Positions 24,001 through 35,690 of a stretch of 64,000 nucleotides of DNA are shown piece after piece. The position numbers and the translations under genes are program-made. The DNA comes from Cerrena zonata. Its lineage: Eukaryota > Basidiomycota > Agaricomycetes > Polyporales > Cerrenaceae. The stretch covers positions 1,550,001-1,614,000 of the forward strand of contig JASBNA010000001.1 in the NCBI GenBank assembly GCA_038087015.1, given 5' to 3'. Position 1 is the first letter of the stretch, and each line of letters starts with the position of its first letter. The notes below the pieces were generated by a model. It had not been told where the DNA came from and made no database searches. It saw nothing but the letters and a program-made list of their open reading frames with translations.

Positions 24001-24312
24001 GTCGATTCTCGTGGGTTGGGACTAGGCATGGACCTCGGTGGACCACCCTTCTTCAACTCAAATTCATTCCCTAATCAAGGGATGCCTATGTCATTCATGC
24101 CTGTTGACTCGCCATTCCCTCCGATGGACCTCGATTCGCTTCCGTTTGTTGGAGGTACCATGCCGATGTTGTCGAGTACCCAGGAGCCTGCTCCGTCCTC
24201 TGTATCGGTCGATTTTACGGATGAAGAGTTGGCGATTATGGAACAGTTGTATAGGCAACAGCAGATGCAGCAGGCGAATGTGAATGCGAATAATATGATG
24301 TTTGGGAGGTAG
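21052..24312 (+). CDS. Zn2Cys6 transcription factor with fungal-specific TF domain
   Basis: Nuclear regulator. The first two exons give the binuclear zinc cluster CNHCRRRKSKCDGQEP followed by VCGPCRDSGREAEC: all six Cys are present. A coiled-coil linker follows (FESLMNHIKGLERRVHELEGEL). The middle homology region includes LLDLFFKFFSAWCMRTVPEFF (after an intron ending at the TCTAG near 21938), FYFGMSGRMAQA, LGLAVDPSPWVK, and ALPHRLTLHLAYWWMLILLHRPFYRR. The last 250 residues are Asn/Met/Pro-rich, probably the activation region. Oddity: at about 22186-22194 the frame AKAILIE must shift by one base to reach SLSLLGSYHATNGEQGLGYFYFG; no intron borders fit, so there is a frame break. Target genes unknown; the divergent permease is one candidate. 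Confidence 0.87.
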
Positions 24313-24715
24313 TGGTAGTGGGTAATGGGTAATCTTGGTGGTGGACGGTATGGGTAATTATGAGTGGGGTTGGTGGTAGTGGTTATATCTATGCTTGTGA
24401 GTTTCTATGGGTATGGAATCCGGGGTAGAAGAAGTAAAGTAAAAGAAGTTCCAAAAGTTCATTCTACGGACATCCGGCATTTAACATTAGCTATGACATT
24501 TTCTCTCTCTCTCGTTGGGTTGTTGGCATCTGTGTTGTATTTTAGTGTAATATCTGGTTCCTGGAGTATCTATTTCGGCTCGTTCCTATCCATGGTCTCA
24601 CAAGGTCACCAGAAACAGTGGGAAGGTAGCTTTATAAAATAGAGAGTTAGTCCAAGAATGAGGATGCAAGAATTATATACATATAATTGTAACAATAAAG
24701 GGTAGAAGTTACCAG
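24313..24715. other. Convergent intergenic region
   Basis: 403 bp holding the 3' ends of two converging genes. Nothing else recognised. Confidence 0.5.
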
Positions 24716-26016
24716 CTAATTGGTAGTTATATTTGCGAGGCGTTCCAAAGTCCCCATGAGTTTTAGGAACGACGAAGGGGAGGCAGATACACCTTTCCCA
24801 GAGCTTCCAACGAAACTCTTGAGCTGTCCACCTGCTTTAGCAGTACGGTATTCCTCGAGATATTTCGTAACAGACGAGACAGAGAGGCCCATCAGCTTCA
24901 CGATCCGAGCCTGGATCTCTGGCGTGTTAGTTTCGGTCTCGATTAGTGCTTTATAAACACCTAAGAATGTCTGGCCCCTTCCGTTCGCCGTGAGAAGATG
25001 TGGATGGACGAAGAAACGGTATGGTTTGGATACATAGACCCCGCGAGGGTGAGAAAGAACCGGGATAATAGAGTCGATGCTATTATTAGCGGGGACAGGT
25101 ATACTGGAGTGGGAAAGGTCGAGTCCTATTCGTGGGGACTGATATATTTTGGGTGGCATGACTGGGGGTTTATTAGAACCGTCGTTAGTGATAGGTTTGA
25201 AGAACATGGCTGTAGAACGTGGGGAGGTGTTTTGTAAAGAGTGGAATGCCGCCGTATCTCCGTCCCAAAGCTTACTGATAAGCTCGGATATGTTGCTGGC
25301 TTTACCGACGCGTAGGACTTCGTCCACGAGAAGCGATGGACCTGAAATCACCTTATTGTCGGATATGCGTCGTAATGAACGTAGCAGAGCCCCGCCATGT
25401 GCTTGGATAGAAGTGTCTGGGGCTATCTGTGGCTCAGATGGTGAGGTGAAGTATCTGGAGGGGATATCAGGTACGGGACTCCCCAGTGTGAGGTCAAGTC
25501 CTTTACGGCTTCCACCGCGGTATCCTCCTGCAGCTGTAGGTGCTCGAGTGGCCATGTCTGTCTCATTGGTGCGTCGTGGAGCACGATGAAAGTACCTACG
25601 ATGTATAATAAGTACGTATCATATTAAGGTGAGAAAGGTATTAATCACCAGCAACCACTACGTCTCTGCTCTGCACTTCCATGTGTAAATGGATCTTCGT
25701 GATACCCCGGCTTGATGAGATAGCATTCCAATTCGAGTATTTCGTACTCAGTTACTTTGCCATCTTGAGATATTATGAGCCGGTGTCCATGAAGAATACT
25801 CTGTGCTATCTCTCTGAGTCGACTAGAGATTTCCTCCTGTGTACTCAGCGTACTCAAATCAAGAAGCGAAAGAAGGGTGTCCTGTGAAGCATGTGAAGGC
25901 TCACACGAAGGTTTACTTGAAACACCTTCACCCTCGCACTCATCAAGACGAGGCACCTTCGCATGACGATGTAGTAAGTCTTGAGTACTGTCTGGCTTTC
26001 GCTTTGTCGCAGCCAT
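24716..26016 (-). CDS. Conserved hypothetical protein with alkyladenine-glycosylase-like motif order
   Basis: Two exons, 26016-25649 and 25595-24716 (53-nt intron, GT-AG), 415 aa. Residues 1-40 are basic and polar (TKRKPDS, HAKVPRLDE). Then comes a region with a motif order like 3-methyladenine DNA glycosylase (AAG/MPG): AQSILHGHRLII, YEILELECYLI, a CWYFHRAP segment at the intron join, GGSRKGLDLTLG, GGALLRSLRRIS, GPSLLVDEVLRVG. The C-terminus has RGVYVSKPYRFFVHP and a helical tail. The resemblance to AAG is an inference from motif order only. I know similar unannotated fungal proteins with YFHR and RGGxxKGLDLT motifs. No signal peptide. Role unknown; a nucleic-acid repair or modification enzyme is possible. 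Confidence 0.7.
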
Positions 26017-26319
26017 AGTGTTCGGAACCTACATCAACGTCAGAGGTAAAGCACTAGGGAGAAGGACATACAGGACGCGATCACGCGACGTGTTATGATC
26101 GTGCGAACCTAGAAGTTTGGAAATTGGTATTGAAAGCCTGAGAAGCACTGGCATGAGGCAACTTCAACCTCAACTTGAATGTCGACCACGATATACTAGC
26201 CTGAGTAAATAAATACTGACGTTGTACAGTAGAAGATCCATACCCTGTACAACAAGTTGTAAATCTACTTGGACTCGGTAAGCGCAACTATACCTGGTAG
26301 ACAATTTTTATATCAGCTC
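26017..26319. other. Divergent intergenic region
   Basis: 303 bp between divergent starts; no further gene seen. Confidence 0.45.
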
Positions 26320-27811
26320 ATGGCGACTACGCATGGCTTCAGCAAATCACGATGCTTCAGAGGCTCAGAAACCTCTGTAAGTGGAGCTCCAAAATCAGGA
26401 TATCTCTGACTAAAATGTGACAGTACCGAGTGGGACGCAGAGTGGTACCAGAACACCTCAGGAAGCAACACCTCAGCCTGCAGCCGAGGGAAGTCATTCG
26501 CAAGGCGACCAACATCGCGGTGGTACACCTGACAGTATTGCAGCTGCTCTGTCTTTGTGGGTACTGGACTTCGATGTGCATGTCTTCCTAGATAGGATCA
26601 TTACCAATGATCTTATTTATGATCTGATCTTCGATGCATGTTCAGCAAGAACCCTGGTTCGTCTACTCTGCACATGCCGCGCCACCAGTCTTGCGGTTAA
26701 GGAGTATATGTCGAGGGCATTCAACATAAACCGTCTTCTCTCTCGATACTTTTCCGACCCTATGGCATTCCGTCATCTCCAGGCGTGTACCGGGACGGTT
26801 ATATCAGGTTCCACCTGCGCTGCAATTTTTCGACAGATCCTTCTACCCTGAGTCTGACCTAGACATCTACGTGCCAATGGCATGGAGGCTGACCGTCGGA
26901 AGATATCTCCTTGAACAGGGATATAGGTTTGCGCCCAATTCCATCCAACACCCCAACTTCGAGGTTGCAGTTTCGGACAGACGCGTCGTTACAGCCACAG
27001 CTCGGTATGGAAACCTCAAGGGAATAGCTGGAGTGTTCACGTTCAAGAAGGAAGGAGCTGACGGAGAAGAACTGAAGGTACAAATAATGGTTGCAGTAAG
27101 ATCAACCATCGAAGTTATCTTTCGCTTCCACTCAAGTATGTCAGAACTCTTAACACAGGAAATCGTCTAATTGTATTCTTATAGCTTGTGTCATGAACGT
27201 CATCACCTTCAACAGAGCCTATTGCCTCTATCCTCGTGCCACCCTTGAGGAAAGGTTGTCCTTGGTCTGTACAGATCGACGCGGTGATGAGTTGGAGGTG
27301 GTCTTCGATAAGTACAGGGAACGAGGATGGTCCATGCTCTCCTCATGCACCGGTTGGACAATAGAACCATCTTTCACGGATATACCTCGATGGATAGATG
27401 ATGGACATACATGGTCTATTCCACTTCAATACGACTTCTCGCAGCCAATAACCCCGGTAAATCCTCATAGTGCGTCGATAACACGCGACCCCATTTCGAT
27501 CACAAGTTGGACCCTGATTCCTGAACGAAGGGGCCGTGGGGGGACCATGCGATTCTACCACGTCAAGAGTTCCCAGCTTTTCTATCCCTATATTATGGAA
27601 TGTGTCGAGATGATTGATACACCGCCGATCACCACCTTACTGCAGGCGGCGGCACACGCCAATGTTTGTCCTGAAAGCCACACCCAAACAGATGACTACC
27701 GATAGTAAGTAACTTATCGTGACTCATATATATTCGTACTCATTTGTTATTTTCAGCGTCGATGAGCGATTCATGCAACTGTGCAATGACTATTATCGTG
27801 TTATGTTCTGA
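26320..27811 (+). CDS. F-box-like agaricomycete protein, frame-broken (possible pseudogene)
   Basis: Member of a family expanded in Agaricomycetes: an F-box-like N-terminal helix bundle (about 26620-26720, LIFDACSARTLVRLLCTCR) followed by a conserved domain with ISGS, FYPESDLDIYV, GIAGVFTFKK and VMNVITFNRAYCLYPRAT. Exons: a short first exon ending at 26376; main exon to about 27136; 27184-27702; last exon from 27757, ending VMF at TGA 27809. The frame before 26811 ends in a stop 40 codons later, whereas ALQFFDRSFYPESDLD continues in the next frame. A one-base insertion at 26811-26817 explains this, and no intron fits. The first exon is uncertain: ATG 26320 with acceptor 26441, or ATG 26333 with acceptor 26431. 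Expected role: SCF substrate adaptor. Confidence 0.72.
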
Positions 27812-28520
27812 CTGTTTTGCTATTGACACCACCTTCTGGTGCTTGTTGACACATGTGATGGTCGATAACCACCTGCTTACAGTTTATGCAACCCTGTTTG
27901 TATTTTTTCATCCAAACCAATCGTTGTATGTACTATTAGATGATCTACCTCTTGAATGTCCCAATAGCAATCCATAACCGAATATCCGAAAGGTCTACAC
28001 AGCCTAGACGGATCATGAACGACAGGAAGCATGGAAGTAATTCTTGACAGGTTCATATTGACCTAAGCATAAGCCAAGTTGCTGTTTATCGGCCATGTAG
28101 CTGCGGGTGTTGCTTTGAGCAAAATAAAACAACAGCCTGAGTAGATCAATACTATACTTTCCAATTTGATCATGCATGCTACGGCGGTATATAAATACAC
28201 CACCATCTAAACATTAGGCCTCCGAGTCCCAAGTAGGCTACCTAATCACCACCATGAATCCTATTCCTTATCATTCCAATTTTCTTCGATGTCAGTTGTT
28301 ACCCATTGAATGCTCACGAGGACATGACACTGAGTCGGCACAAATACCAATGGAGGAATGGTTTCGTCACTCTGTCAACATCGTCATTAGCATACACATG
28401 CTTGTGATATCGATTCTGGGCATATAAGTCGTCATCGACGATGCTATCCTTAGCCACCCCAGTTTGCGCCTCCCCTTTCTTCTGATCACTATCTGTCACA
28501 TTTCTCTTTCAAAAATTACA
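27812..28520. other. Intergenic region with TATA-like element
   Basis: 709 bp. A clean TATATAAATA lies near 28188-28197, about 60 nt before an ATG (28254) that opens only 18 codons. It may be the promoter of a spliced leader for the next gene or of an unrecognised short gene. A 61-codon frame on the minus strand (28499-28314) starts with ATG but has no recognisable motif. Confidence 0.4.
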
Positions 28521-29936
28521 ATGCAACCAGCCGCAGACCCGCCTTCCCGTCTAGCTCGCTATCGTAGGCTTGCTCCTTCTGCAGGAGTCTTTGTCTCACC
28601 AATATGTTTTGGTGGAATGAGTATTGGTGACCAATGGCCTGGCATCGGTGCTGGAGACAAAGAAGAGTCCTTCAAGCTACTCGATGCCTATGGTGATGCA
28701 GGTGGTAACTTCATCGATACTGCAAATATGTAGTAAGTAAGCCACAAATGTGGGCAGGTGCTTCTTCGCTGAAGATATGGTGTCAGTCAAAATGGACGTT
28801 CGGAAGAAATCATTGGAGAATGGATGGAAGCTCGACAGAATCGAAGTGAAATAGTTTTGGCTACGAAGGTAAGATTCCCTCTTCACGTAACAGTACAAAA
28901 TAACCATTTATTGCATAGTACGCCGGACAATGGCAAAGACATAATTCTGCTGTTAAATCTCAAGCTTCGTATGTTGGCACGAGCTACAAGTCCATGTACG
29001 AAAGTTTGGAGGGAAGCTTGAAAAAATTGCGTACATCCTACGTCGACATCTTCTACGTTCATTTCTGGGACTATACCTCTTCCATTGAGGAAGTCATGAA
29101 TGGATTACATACCCTCGTTGCACTCGGAAAAGTTCTTTACCTGGTAGGTACTATTCCCTGACATAAAACCTGCTCAGCCCGTCACACTGAACTTTCCTGT
29201 TAGGGCATCTCTGATGCACCTGCTTGGATTGTGTCAGAAGCAAACCGCTACGCCAAGGATCACGGAAAGACGCCTTTTGTCATCTACCAAGGAGCGTGGA
29301 ATGTCTGCACTCGCGATATGGAACGCGATCTTATCCCTATGTGCCGCGCCCATGGAATGGCAATTGCTCCTTGGAACGTGCTATTCCAGGGTAAGATTCG
29401 TACCGACGAGGAAGAGGAGGAAAGGAGAAAATCTGGTGCAAAGGGAAGAACTGGTGCTGGTTCAACCTGGGAACGAACTGAGGATCAGAAGAAAGTGTGT
29501 AAGGTATTGGAGAAGATTGTTCAGGAGACTGGAGCGAAGAACCTTCGTTCAGGTATGTCCATCCGTTCAGGGTGGTCAATATGGATGCCGACAAGCTGAT
29601 GCTGAACTTACGAACCAGTTGCTATTGCGTATGTCATGCAGAAAACGACGCATGTCTTCCCAATCCTTGGTGTCAAGACAGTCGAGCAATTTGAAACAAA
29701 TTTGGACGCCTTGAACGTTGCACTCACCGATGACCATATCAGACAAATTGAAGATACCATTCCATGGGACTCAGGTTTTCCCCACAATATGCTCGTACGT
29801 GCTGTATGCTTTCACATCCAACAAACCCATTCACCGAGTATCTCCATTCTAGGGCGATGGGACTGTCACTAACTCTAACCTTCGGTCAGTTATTTGGTAT
29901 CAACAAGATCCCCTTCCTCAACCGTTCCGACCTTGA
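28521..29936 (+). CDS. Aldo/keto reductase, aryl-alcohol dehydrogenase type
   Basis: NADPH-dependent reductase of aldehydes or ketones, of the aryl-alcohol dehydrogenase / norsolorinic-acid-reductase-like group common in wood and litter fungi. Six or more exons. ATG 28521 gives MQPAADPPSRLARYRRLAPS then VSPICFGGMSIGD. The AKR catalytic tetrad is visible: Asp and Tyr in NFIDTANMY (the Tyr codon is split by the first intron), Lys in VLATK, His in YVHFWDY. Cofactor-side motifs: GISDAPAWIVSEANRYA and the C-terminal VFPILGVKTVEQFETNL. The last exon follows an intron after NML and ends QPFRP at TGA 29934-29936. All junctions checked keep frame. Cytosolic; no targeting signal. Confidence 0.92.
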
Positions 29937-30370
29937 AGTTCAAAAAGTGTGGACTAAGCTGTACAGAGTAATGAAAAGATTGAGTAATTTAGAAATCAAA
30001 TGTATTTCTCGTACCAACTTCTGCTCGTGAGTCATGTACCATGATTAAGAATGGAAATATTAGTGTTAGCCAAGTAGTCATCGTAGCATGCTGAGACATT
30101 CCCTATGAACCAATCGTTCATAGACGTGACCTAGGTGTTTCCCAAACCGTAGAGGTTGGCTTGAGTAGAGTCATGGTATTGACCGTGGCTGCGGTTATGC
30201 CAGCAATATAAGCGACGCATCACCATGCATCACGTTTTGACCATTTCTTCTATCTTCTGTCCGAGATCTGTTCGACTTCAATTCTCGATCTTGCTTCTCA
30301 AAGAGTACTTCGTTATCTTGCTTTGATACCTCGACATCTCGATAGCTGGACTATCTCTTCAACAGCCATC
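29937..30370. other. Intergenic region
   Basis: 434 bp holding the 3' flank of the reductase and the promoter of the J protein; CT-rich before the next start. No other gene. Confidence 0.5.
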
Positions 30371-33165
30371 ATGACAGACTCTTTCGCAGACTTATGGAGT
30401 TCGTCTGCTCCTACAACCTCTAAGCCTGCAGAGGTACCTCGCAAACTAGGAGCATATGCAACTGGGCCTCCATTATCAACTAGCAAACCTACTAATGATG
30501 TCTTTTCTATGCTGGCTGCTGCGGGTCCAGTATCTAGTACAAGTTCTCGTTCCACGACTCCCTTGTACACCAACGGGGCACAGGGCTCGCAGACACCTCA
30601 GCCGACGTATGTACCCAAGCAGCCTATACAGAAGACGGTCAGCTCTGGTAGTGGAGACGCATTTAGTGGGCTTCTGTCAGGGTCGTTCTCATCTACCTCA
30701 GCCAACAATGCAAACATGACTATAGCAGAGCGTGCAGCGTTGGCAGACAGGCAGAGAAGTGCACAACTACTCCAGAACCAGTCTTCAACGCAGAAACAGG
30801 GTAACTCTGCATGGGCTGGGCTGGATGCTTTAGTAGGATCCCCTTCCCTCTCCAACTCGAAGTCCGCTCAGTCACAATCTCAAGCTGCCAATGATGACTG
30901 GGGCTTCGACTTTGCACCGGTTAAGCCTTCCCCCGCATCTACTTCGTCTGCAAGCAAACAGACAATACAACCCACACACGATAATGATGACGACGACTGG
31001 TTAGCGGAGTTCTCCTCGGCCAAGCCTGCTGCGCCTGCAACGAAACCTTTGTCGAAGGCTACATCGAACTCTCTATTCGATGAACTAGATGACTTCACTT
31101 CTCCTGCATCTCAGTCGAAGGGCAGAGTCTCGCCAGAGCATGTTCCACGCCCACGTTCACCGGGGGATTTCGATTTCGGTGATAGAGAGGATGGGTTATT
31201 GAACGGGCAGTCGGACGACGAAGATATTTTGGGTGACTTAAGCAAACCAGTAGACCAGGTTCGGAATCGTGTGGTATGTTACTCCCCTCTTATCCACATT
31301 TCTCAATTACTCATGGGTCTTAGGTGACACCCCCTCAACAACGATCAGGCCCAAAATCACGAGCCCCCTCGCCTCCTCCTCATATTCTTGGCCGAATAGT
31401 TGAGATGGGGTTTTCCATTGAACAAGCTCGCGTTGCACTCGCCTCAACTGACACAGGACTCAACGTCGAAGCTGCACTTGAAACTCTCCTTGCCAGTGGT
31501 GCAGCTGACTCTGATCGACCTCCTTCTCGAGATCCACCCCGTATACGCGAACCTGCTCGAGAAACACCTCGTAGACCAGCTGAGGAGGGAAGACGACGTG
31601 CACCTCCCACTTCCCGTCCCGCGCGCGAGACACCTTCTCCAGGTGTAGGCGATACCCAGAAGAATATCCAAGAACAGGCTGATAAACTCTTGGCCCAAGC
31701 TTCCGAGCTTGGGTTGAGTATGTTTAGTCGCGCGAATGCTTTTTGGAAAGAGGGGAAGGAACGCGTTCAGAAAGTCTACGAAGAACGTCAGAAAGCTTCG
31801 GGTTCTGGTGCTAGTCAGCCGGGGAATGGACGGCCGAAGTGGATGCAGGAAGCAGAAGAGCGTGACGAAGAGTTAGAGGCTGAATGGAGAGCGCACAAGG
31901 AGAGAGGCGGCTTCAAAGACGATCATGATATCCTTTCAGAGGAAGTACTGCCTTCGCGACCTCAAGAAAGGAGACCGAAACCACAAGCGCGGGAACCAGA
32001 ACCTCAACCATCCTCTTCGAGAACTGCTAACCTACTCTCCGATGACTCTCCTTCAGTGTACGTCTCTCCTTGGAGGAGAAAGACACCTTCGCGTGGTCAA
32101 ACTCCAGCTGCCGTCACCCCACCAAAGGCACCAACACCAAGAGCTCCTTCACCGATCCAGATGGTTCAGCGTAAGACCATATCGGCACCTCCATCTGCTT
32201 TGGCAACTTCAGCGAAACACAAAGCAACAGGTACCGAGAAATTCAAGCTTGGTCAGTATGCCGAAGCTGAGGCCGCTTATTCCAATGCCATCGCTGCTTT
32301 GCCACATTCCCATCTTCTCCTTGTACCACTGTATAACAACCGAGGTCTTAGTAGAATCAAGACGGGTGATCACACTGGGGCAGTTGAAGATTGCACAACA
32401 GTCATCGGTATGATTGGCACGTCGTACCACCCTGCTCGTGAAGCGAAAGTCACGAAAGAGGATGAGGGAGGTAGCGTAGATATCGCTGATGCGTACGTCA
32501 AGGCATTTAAACGTCGTGCAGAGGCTTACGAGGGGAAGGAGAAATGGGATTTAGCCAAAGCTGATTGGGAAGTGATTGCTGGCACCGAGTGGGCGAAGGG
32601 TAACATGAGGAATGAAGCAGTTAGCGGAGTAGGAAGATGTCGCAGGATGGTGACTGCCAACACTGACAAACCTGCGCCTGTACCATCAAGACCGAAACCC
32701 ACGCCTCAAGTGAGACCAAGACCTACACCTAAGGTTGTCGCGAAAGATTCGGAAGCTTTGAACAGGGTACGAGAAGCGAACCAGGCGGCCGAAGCTGAAG
32801 ACGACGAGCGACACAAACTTAAGGATGTGGTTGATGCCAAGCTAATAGCTTGGAAAGGTGGAAAAGAGACTAATATCCGCGCTCTCATCGCTAGTTTGGA
32901 GAACGTCTTGTGGCCTGAACTAGGATGGCAAAAGGTTGGTATGCACGAACTAGTCACGCCAAATCAGGTGAAGATTCGATATACCAAAGCTATTGCGAAG
33001 TTGCATCCAGATAAGGTTCGTCTATATACGTATGGTATCGAGTTATCCCTGTTAATATTCATATCTTGTTGACAGTTGAACGTGCGCAATACAACCTTAG
33101 AACAACGCATGATTGCAAATGGAGTGTTCGGCTCTCTCAATGATGCGTGGAATGCATTCAAGTAA
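30371..33165 (+). CDS. SWA2: Auxilin-like J protein (UBA, TPR, J domain; clathrin uncoating)
   Basis: Cochaperone that recruits Hsp70 to strip clathrin from vesicles. Three exons, 30371-31273, 31324-33015, 33076-33165, giving 894 aa. Order: disordered Ser/Pro/Thr-rich N-terminus with DDW-type acidic-Trp motifs (NDDWGFDF, DDDDWLAEF), probably clathrin or adaptor binding; a UBA domain at about 31390-31500 (MGFSIEQARVAL); a basic disordered linker; TPR repeats at about 32215-32640; and a C-terminal J domain with HPDK, split from its last helix by the final intron. This is the same architecture as yeast Swa2. Ends at NDAWNAFK. No frame break. Confidence 0.92.
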
Positions 33166-33496
33166 CAGTAATTTATCTTTTAACATGGAGTTCCTTTGTT
33201 GTGATACCTATGGATATATATTTTGGTGTGTACCGCTGTGCTCAGGTGCTGCGCGGAAGACTTGCGGCGGGTTCAGATTGTGTTGCTCTTGGGGAAGCGC
33301 TTGCCTTATTTGTCAGAGAAAATCCACTTTGGTAATTTCGGGGATTTCCGGATACTTTACTAGACATGAAAAGTTGTTATTTAATAACTTGTCCAACAGT
33401 TCGATGACAATTGTGAACCGTAGAACGGGGATCATAATGTACAGAATAATTTAGTTCTCGTGCTGTCAGAAATGGTGTCTCTTCTCTGTTGAAACC
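33166..33496. other. Convergent intergenic region
   Basis: 331 bp between converging genes; only 3' ends expected. Confidence 0.5.
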
Positions 33497-34734
33497 TTAC
33501 GCCTTTCCCTCTGGCTTTCTGCCTTCCTTGCTTGCACCTTCTGGTCCGTCGCTTGCATCCTTCTTCTCTCCAGAGTCCTTTGCGTTTTTCGTACCTCCAT
33601 AACTCAATATTTGATCAGATTCTTGTTCCGACGAAGGGGGTGCGTCGTATGGGTGGTCCTTGTCGACCTGTAGGTGTGTTGCAGCATCAATATCATGACC
33701 GACCCTAAAAGCGCAATGCGGTACCTACAGTCTGATATTCCTTTTTCCCTACAGCGGAGTCTCCTGATAGGGCTTCATTGGGTCGCTGGATCTGCGCGCC
33801 TGTACCAGATCCATCGACCTGGTGTGTCTTGGACGACGGGGGCGGACTGCTGTCAATATCCTTGAAATATGTTTCGGCGGTATGCTTGGCATCGTTATCG
33901 GCTGCAACTTGAGTGGAAGTAGAGAATGTGCGGGATCTCTGTACCGATGGCGACTTTCTGGATTTCTTGTCACTGAACTGGGAAAGTGATAGTTAGGTAT
34001 TGGAATGCGTTCCAAACAGATATAGCCAAGACGTACCTTGTGAGAAGGCAAAGTTGGTTCTGGAGCTGCATTCCCATTTCCAGAGTCTGGGATAGACGTA
34101 CTGGCCTTGTGCTTCAAGTGTGGGTTCTGCTCGGCATTTGTTCTCTCCTTTGGCTCTCGACTCCCATCTGGTGCCTGTCCCAAAGTTAGGCGATCTGATG
34201 CAGGCATTCCATTCACCGCGCTCGTCCATAGAGTTCTCTTTGCGGTATCAGTCCTGGCCGTTCCGGTACCTGTAACGCCTGCTCCATTACCTCGATTCTG
34301 CTTGGCCTTGCCCGTAGTCGTCTTCATTCCCAACTTGTTCTTCACAGCATCAACGAACGACGGAGGTGTTATATCCTCCTGCCCCGTGAACCCCTCACGC
34401 GAAGCCACCGTTTTATCACCTTGCAAACGGTTGGCGGTCGCACTTTGCGACCCAACCTGATCTACAAAACCAACGCCTTCAGGATTTCCGGACGAAACTC
34501 CCCGAGATGATTTATGGTTTGGTCTACGATGTAAGGCTGTAACATCAAGGTATGCAGTCAGGATCCTATTTCACTGCCGTTGCAGCCGTGAACGTCACCT
34601 GCTTGGTCTACCTTCTCCGGGTTTCTGGCTTGATTATACTCTTTTGTACTGCTATAGAGGCGATTATTGGCTGCCCACCGACTGGTGAGAATAACAGCGC
34701 GAGGAATTCTAAGTGTGTATTGTGCTGATATCAT
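33497..34734 (-). CDS. Hypothetical protein with probable mitochondrial targeting sequence
   Basis: Four exons: 34734-34599, 34536-34037, 33977-33729, then about 33669-33497. The N-terminus (MISAQYTLRIPRAVILTSRW) has Arg spaced among hydrophobic residues and no acid in the first 35 positions, a typical mitochondrial presequence. The rest is polar and disordered, with conserved-looking patches FVDAVKNKLGM, AETYFKDIDSS, and YQTVDKDHPYDAPPSS across the last intron. The tail is Lys/Glu/Gly-rich. No enzyme motif or membrane helix. I do not recognise a named family. Mitochondrial matrix placement is an inference. Confidence 0.7.
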
Positions 34735-35690
34735 GGTAAAAAGGCTTTAGGTTCTGTAAGGGAGTGGATGTGAAGATGGCGGTTTGTTTGTAACGTTTGC
34801 ACTAATAAACATCGTGCTCCTGTCTGGAGTACGCCGGTGCATGAACACTTCAGGTGTGACGTCATACCTGCTGCAGCGGTCGGCGCTAGCACTGGCCACA
34901 AAGGAAATTCAGTTACTTGCCAGTGGTATATTTGCTTCCGCAAAGGTTCGAGTTTACTTTCAATGAGGTTAGTTGATGACAATTTGTCGGCACCGATGGA
35001 TCTAAATATTGCATCGCACGGAGTGGCCAGACCGCCAGCTAATTCAAGAAATTTCAATTCTTGGAATTTGAAAAAACTAAACTAAGGAGGAAGTATGCCA
35101 GAACTTTGCATCCGAATCCTCTGCGGCTCGACCTGATGCCTACTATGCATATGCATCAAGACATATTACTCAATCTGAGTTCAAAACGCCGTCGGCGGCA
35201 CTGCCCGAGACACCTGTAGCGTATTGTCTCTGGGACAAGACAAGAGCAGTATTGTCGGTGTTTCTCATGTGTCACACCCAATTTTTTTGAACTTCGCTTC
35301 TCTGTATTGTCTTGCGAAACGACACTAGGAAAAATACGATACTGGCGTGAATATTCCTACGGAAACCTGACAGAACAAAAGACAGCATGGTTTCTTGGTT
35401 TCCGTCAGGCGTAAGGTGTGCGAGAACGTGCTCAGTTGTAGCGAGTATTTGGGAGTGTAGAACGATAGGTGGCGGCATTTGATTATCCAGTTATATATCT
35501 GTAAACGTGTTATGGGACGTGTTATGGGGCGTTAGTCGTGAGGGAATGAAATGCGACAAAGAGAAGTAAAGCTAAGAGTTATATCATAGGCCCAACGAAA
35601 AAAGGGAATCGTAAAGTAGTCGAGAAAACGAAAGCATATCGAAGGAACAATCCGTCCATTTCATCATTATCCGAACCAATACCATGGACC
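34735..35690. other. Intergenic region
   Basis: 956 bp. Only short frames, none with a recognisable motif. No RNA gene or repeat seen. Confidence 0.5.
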
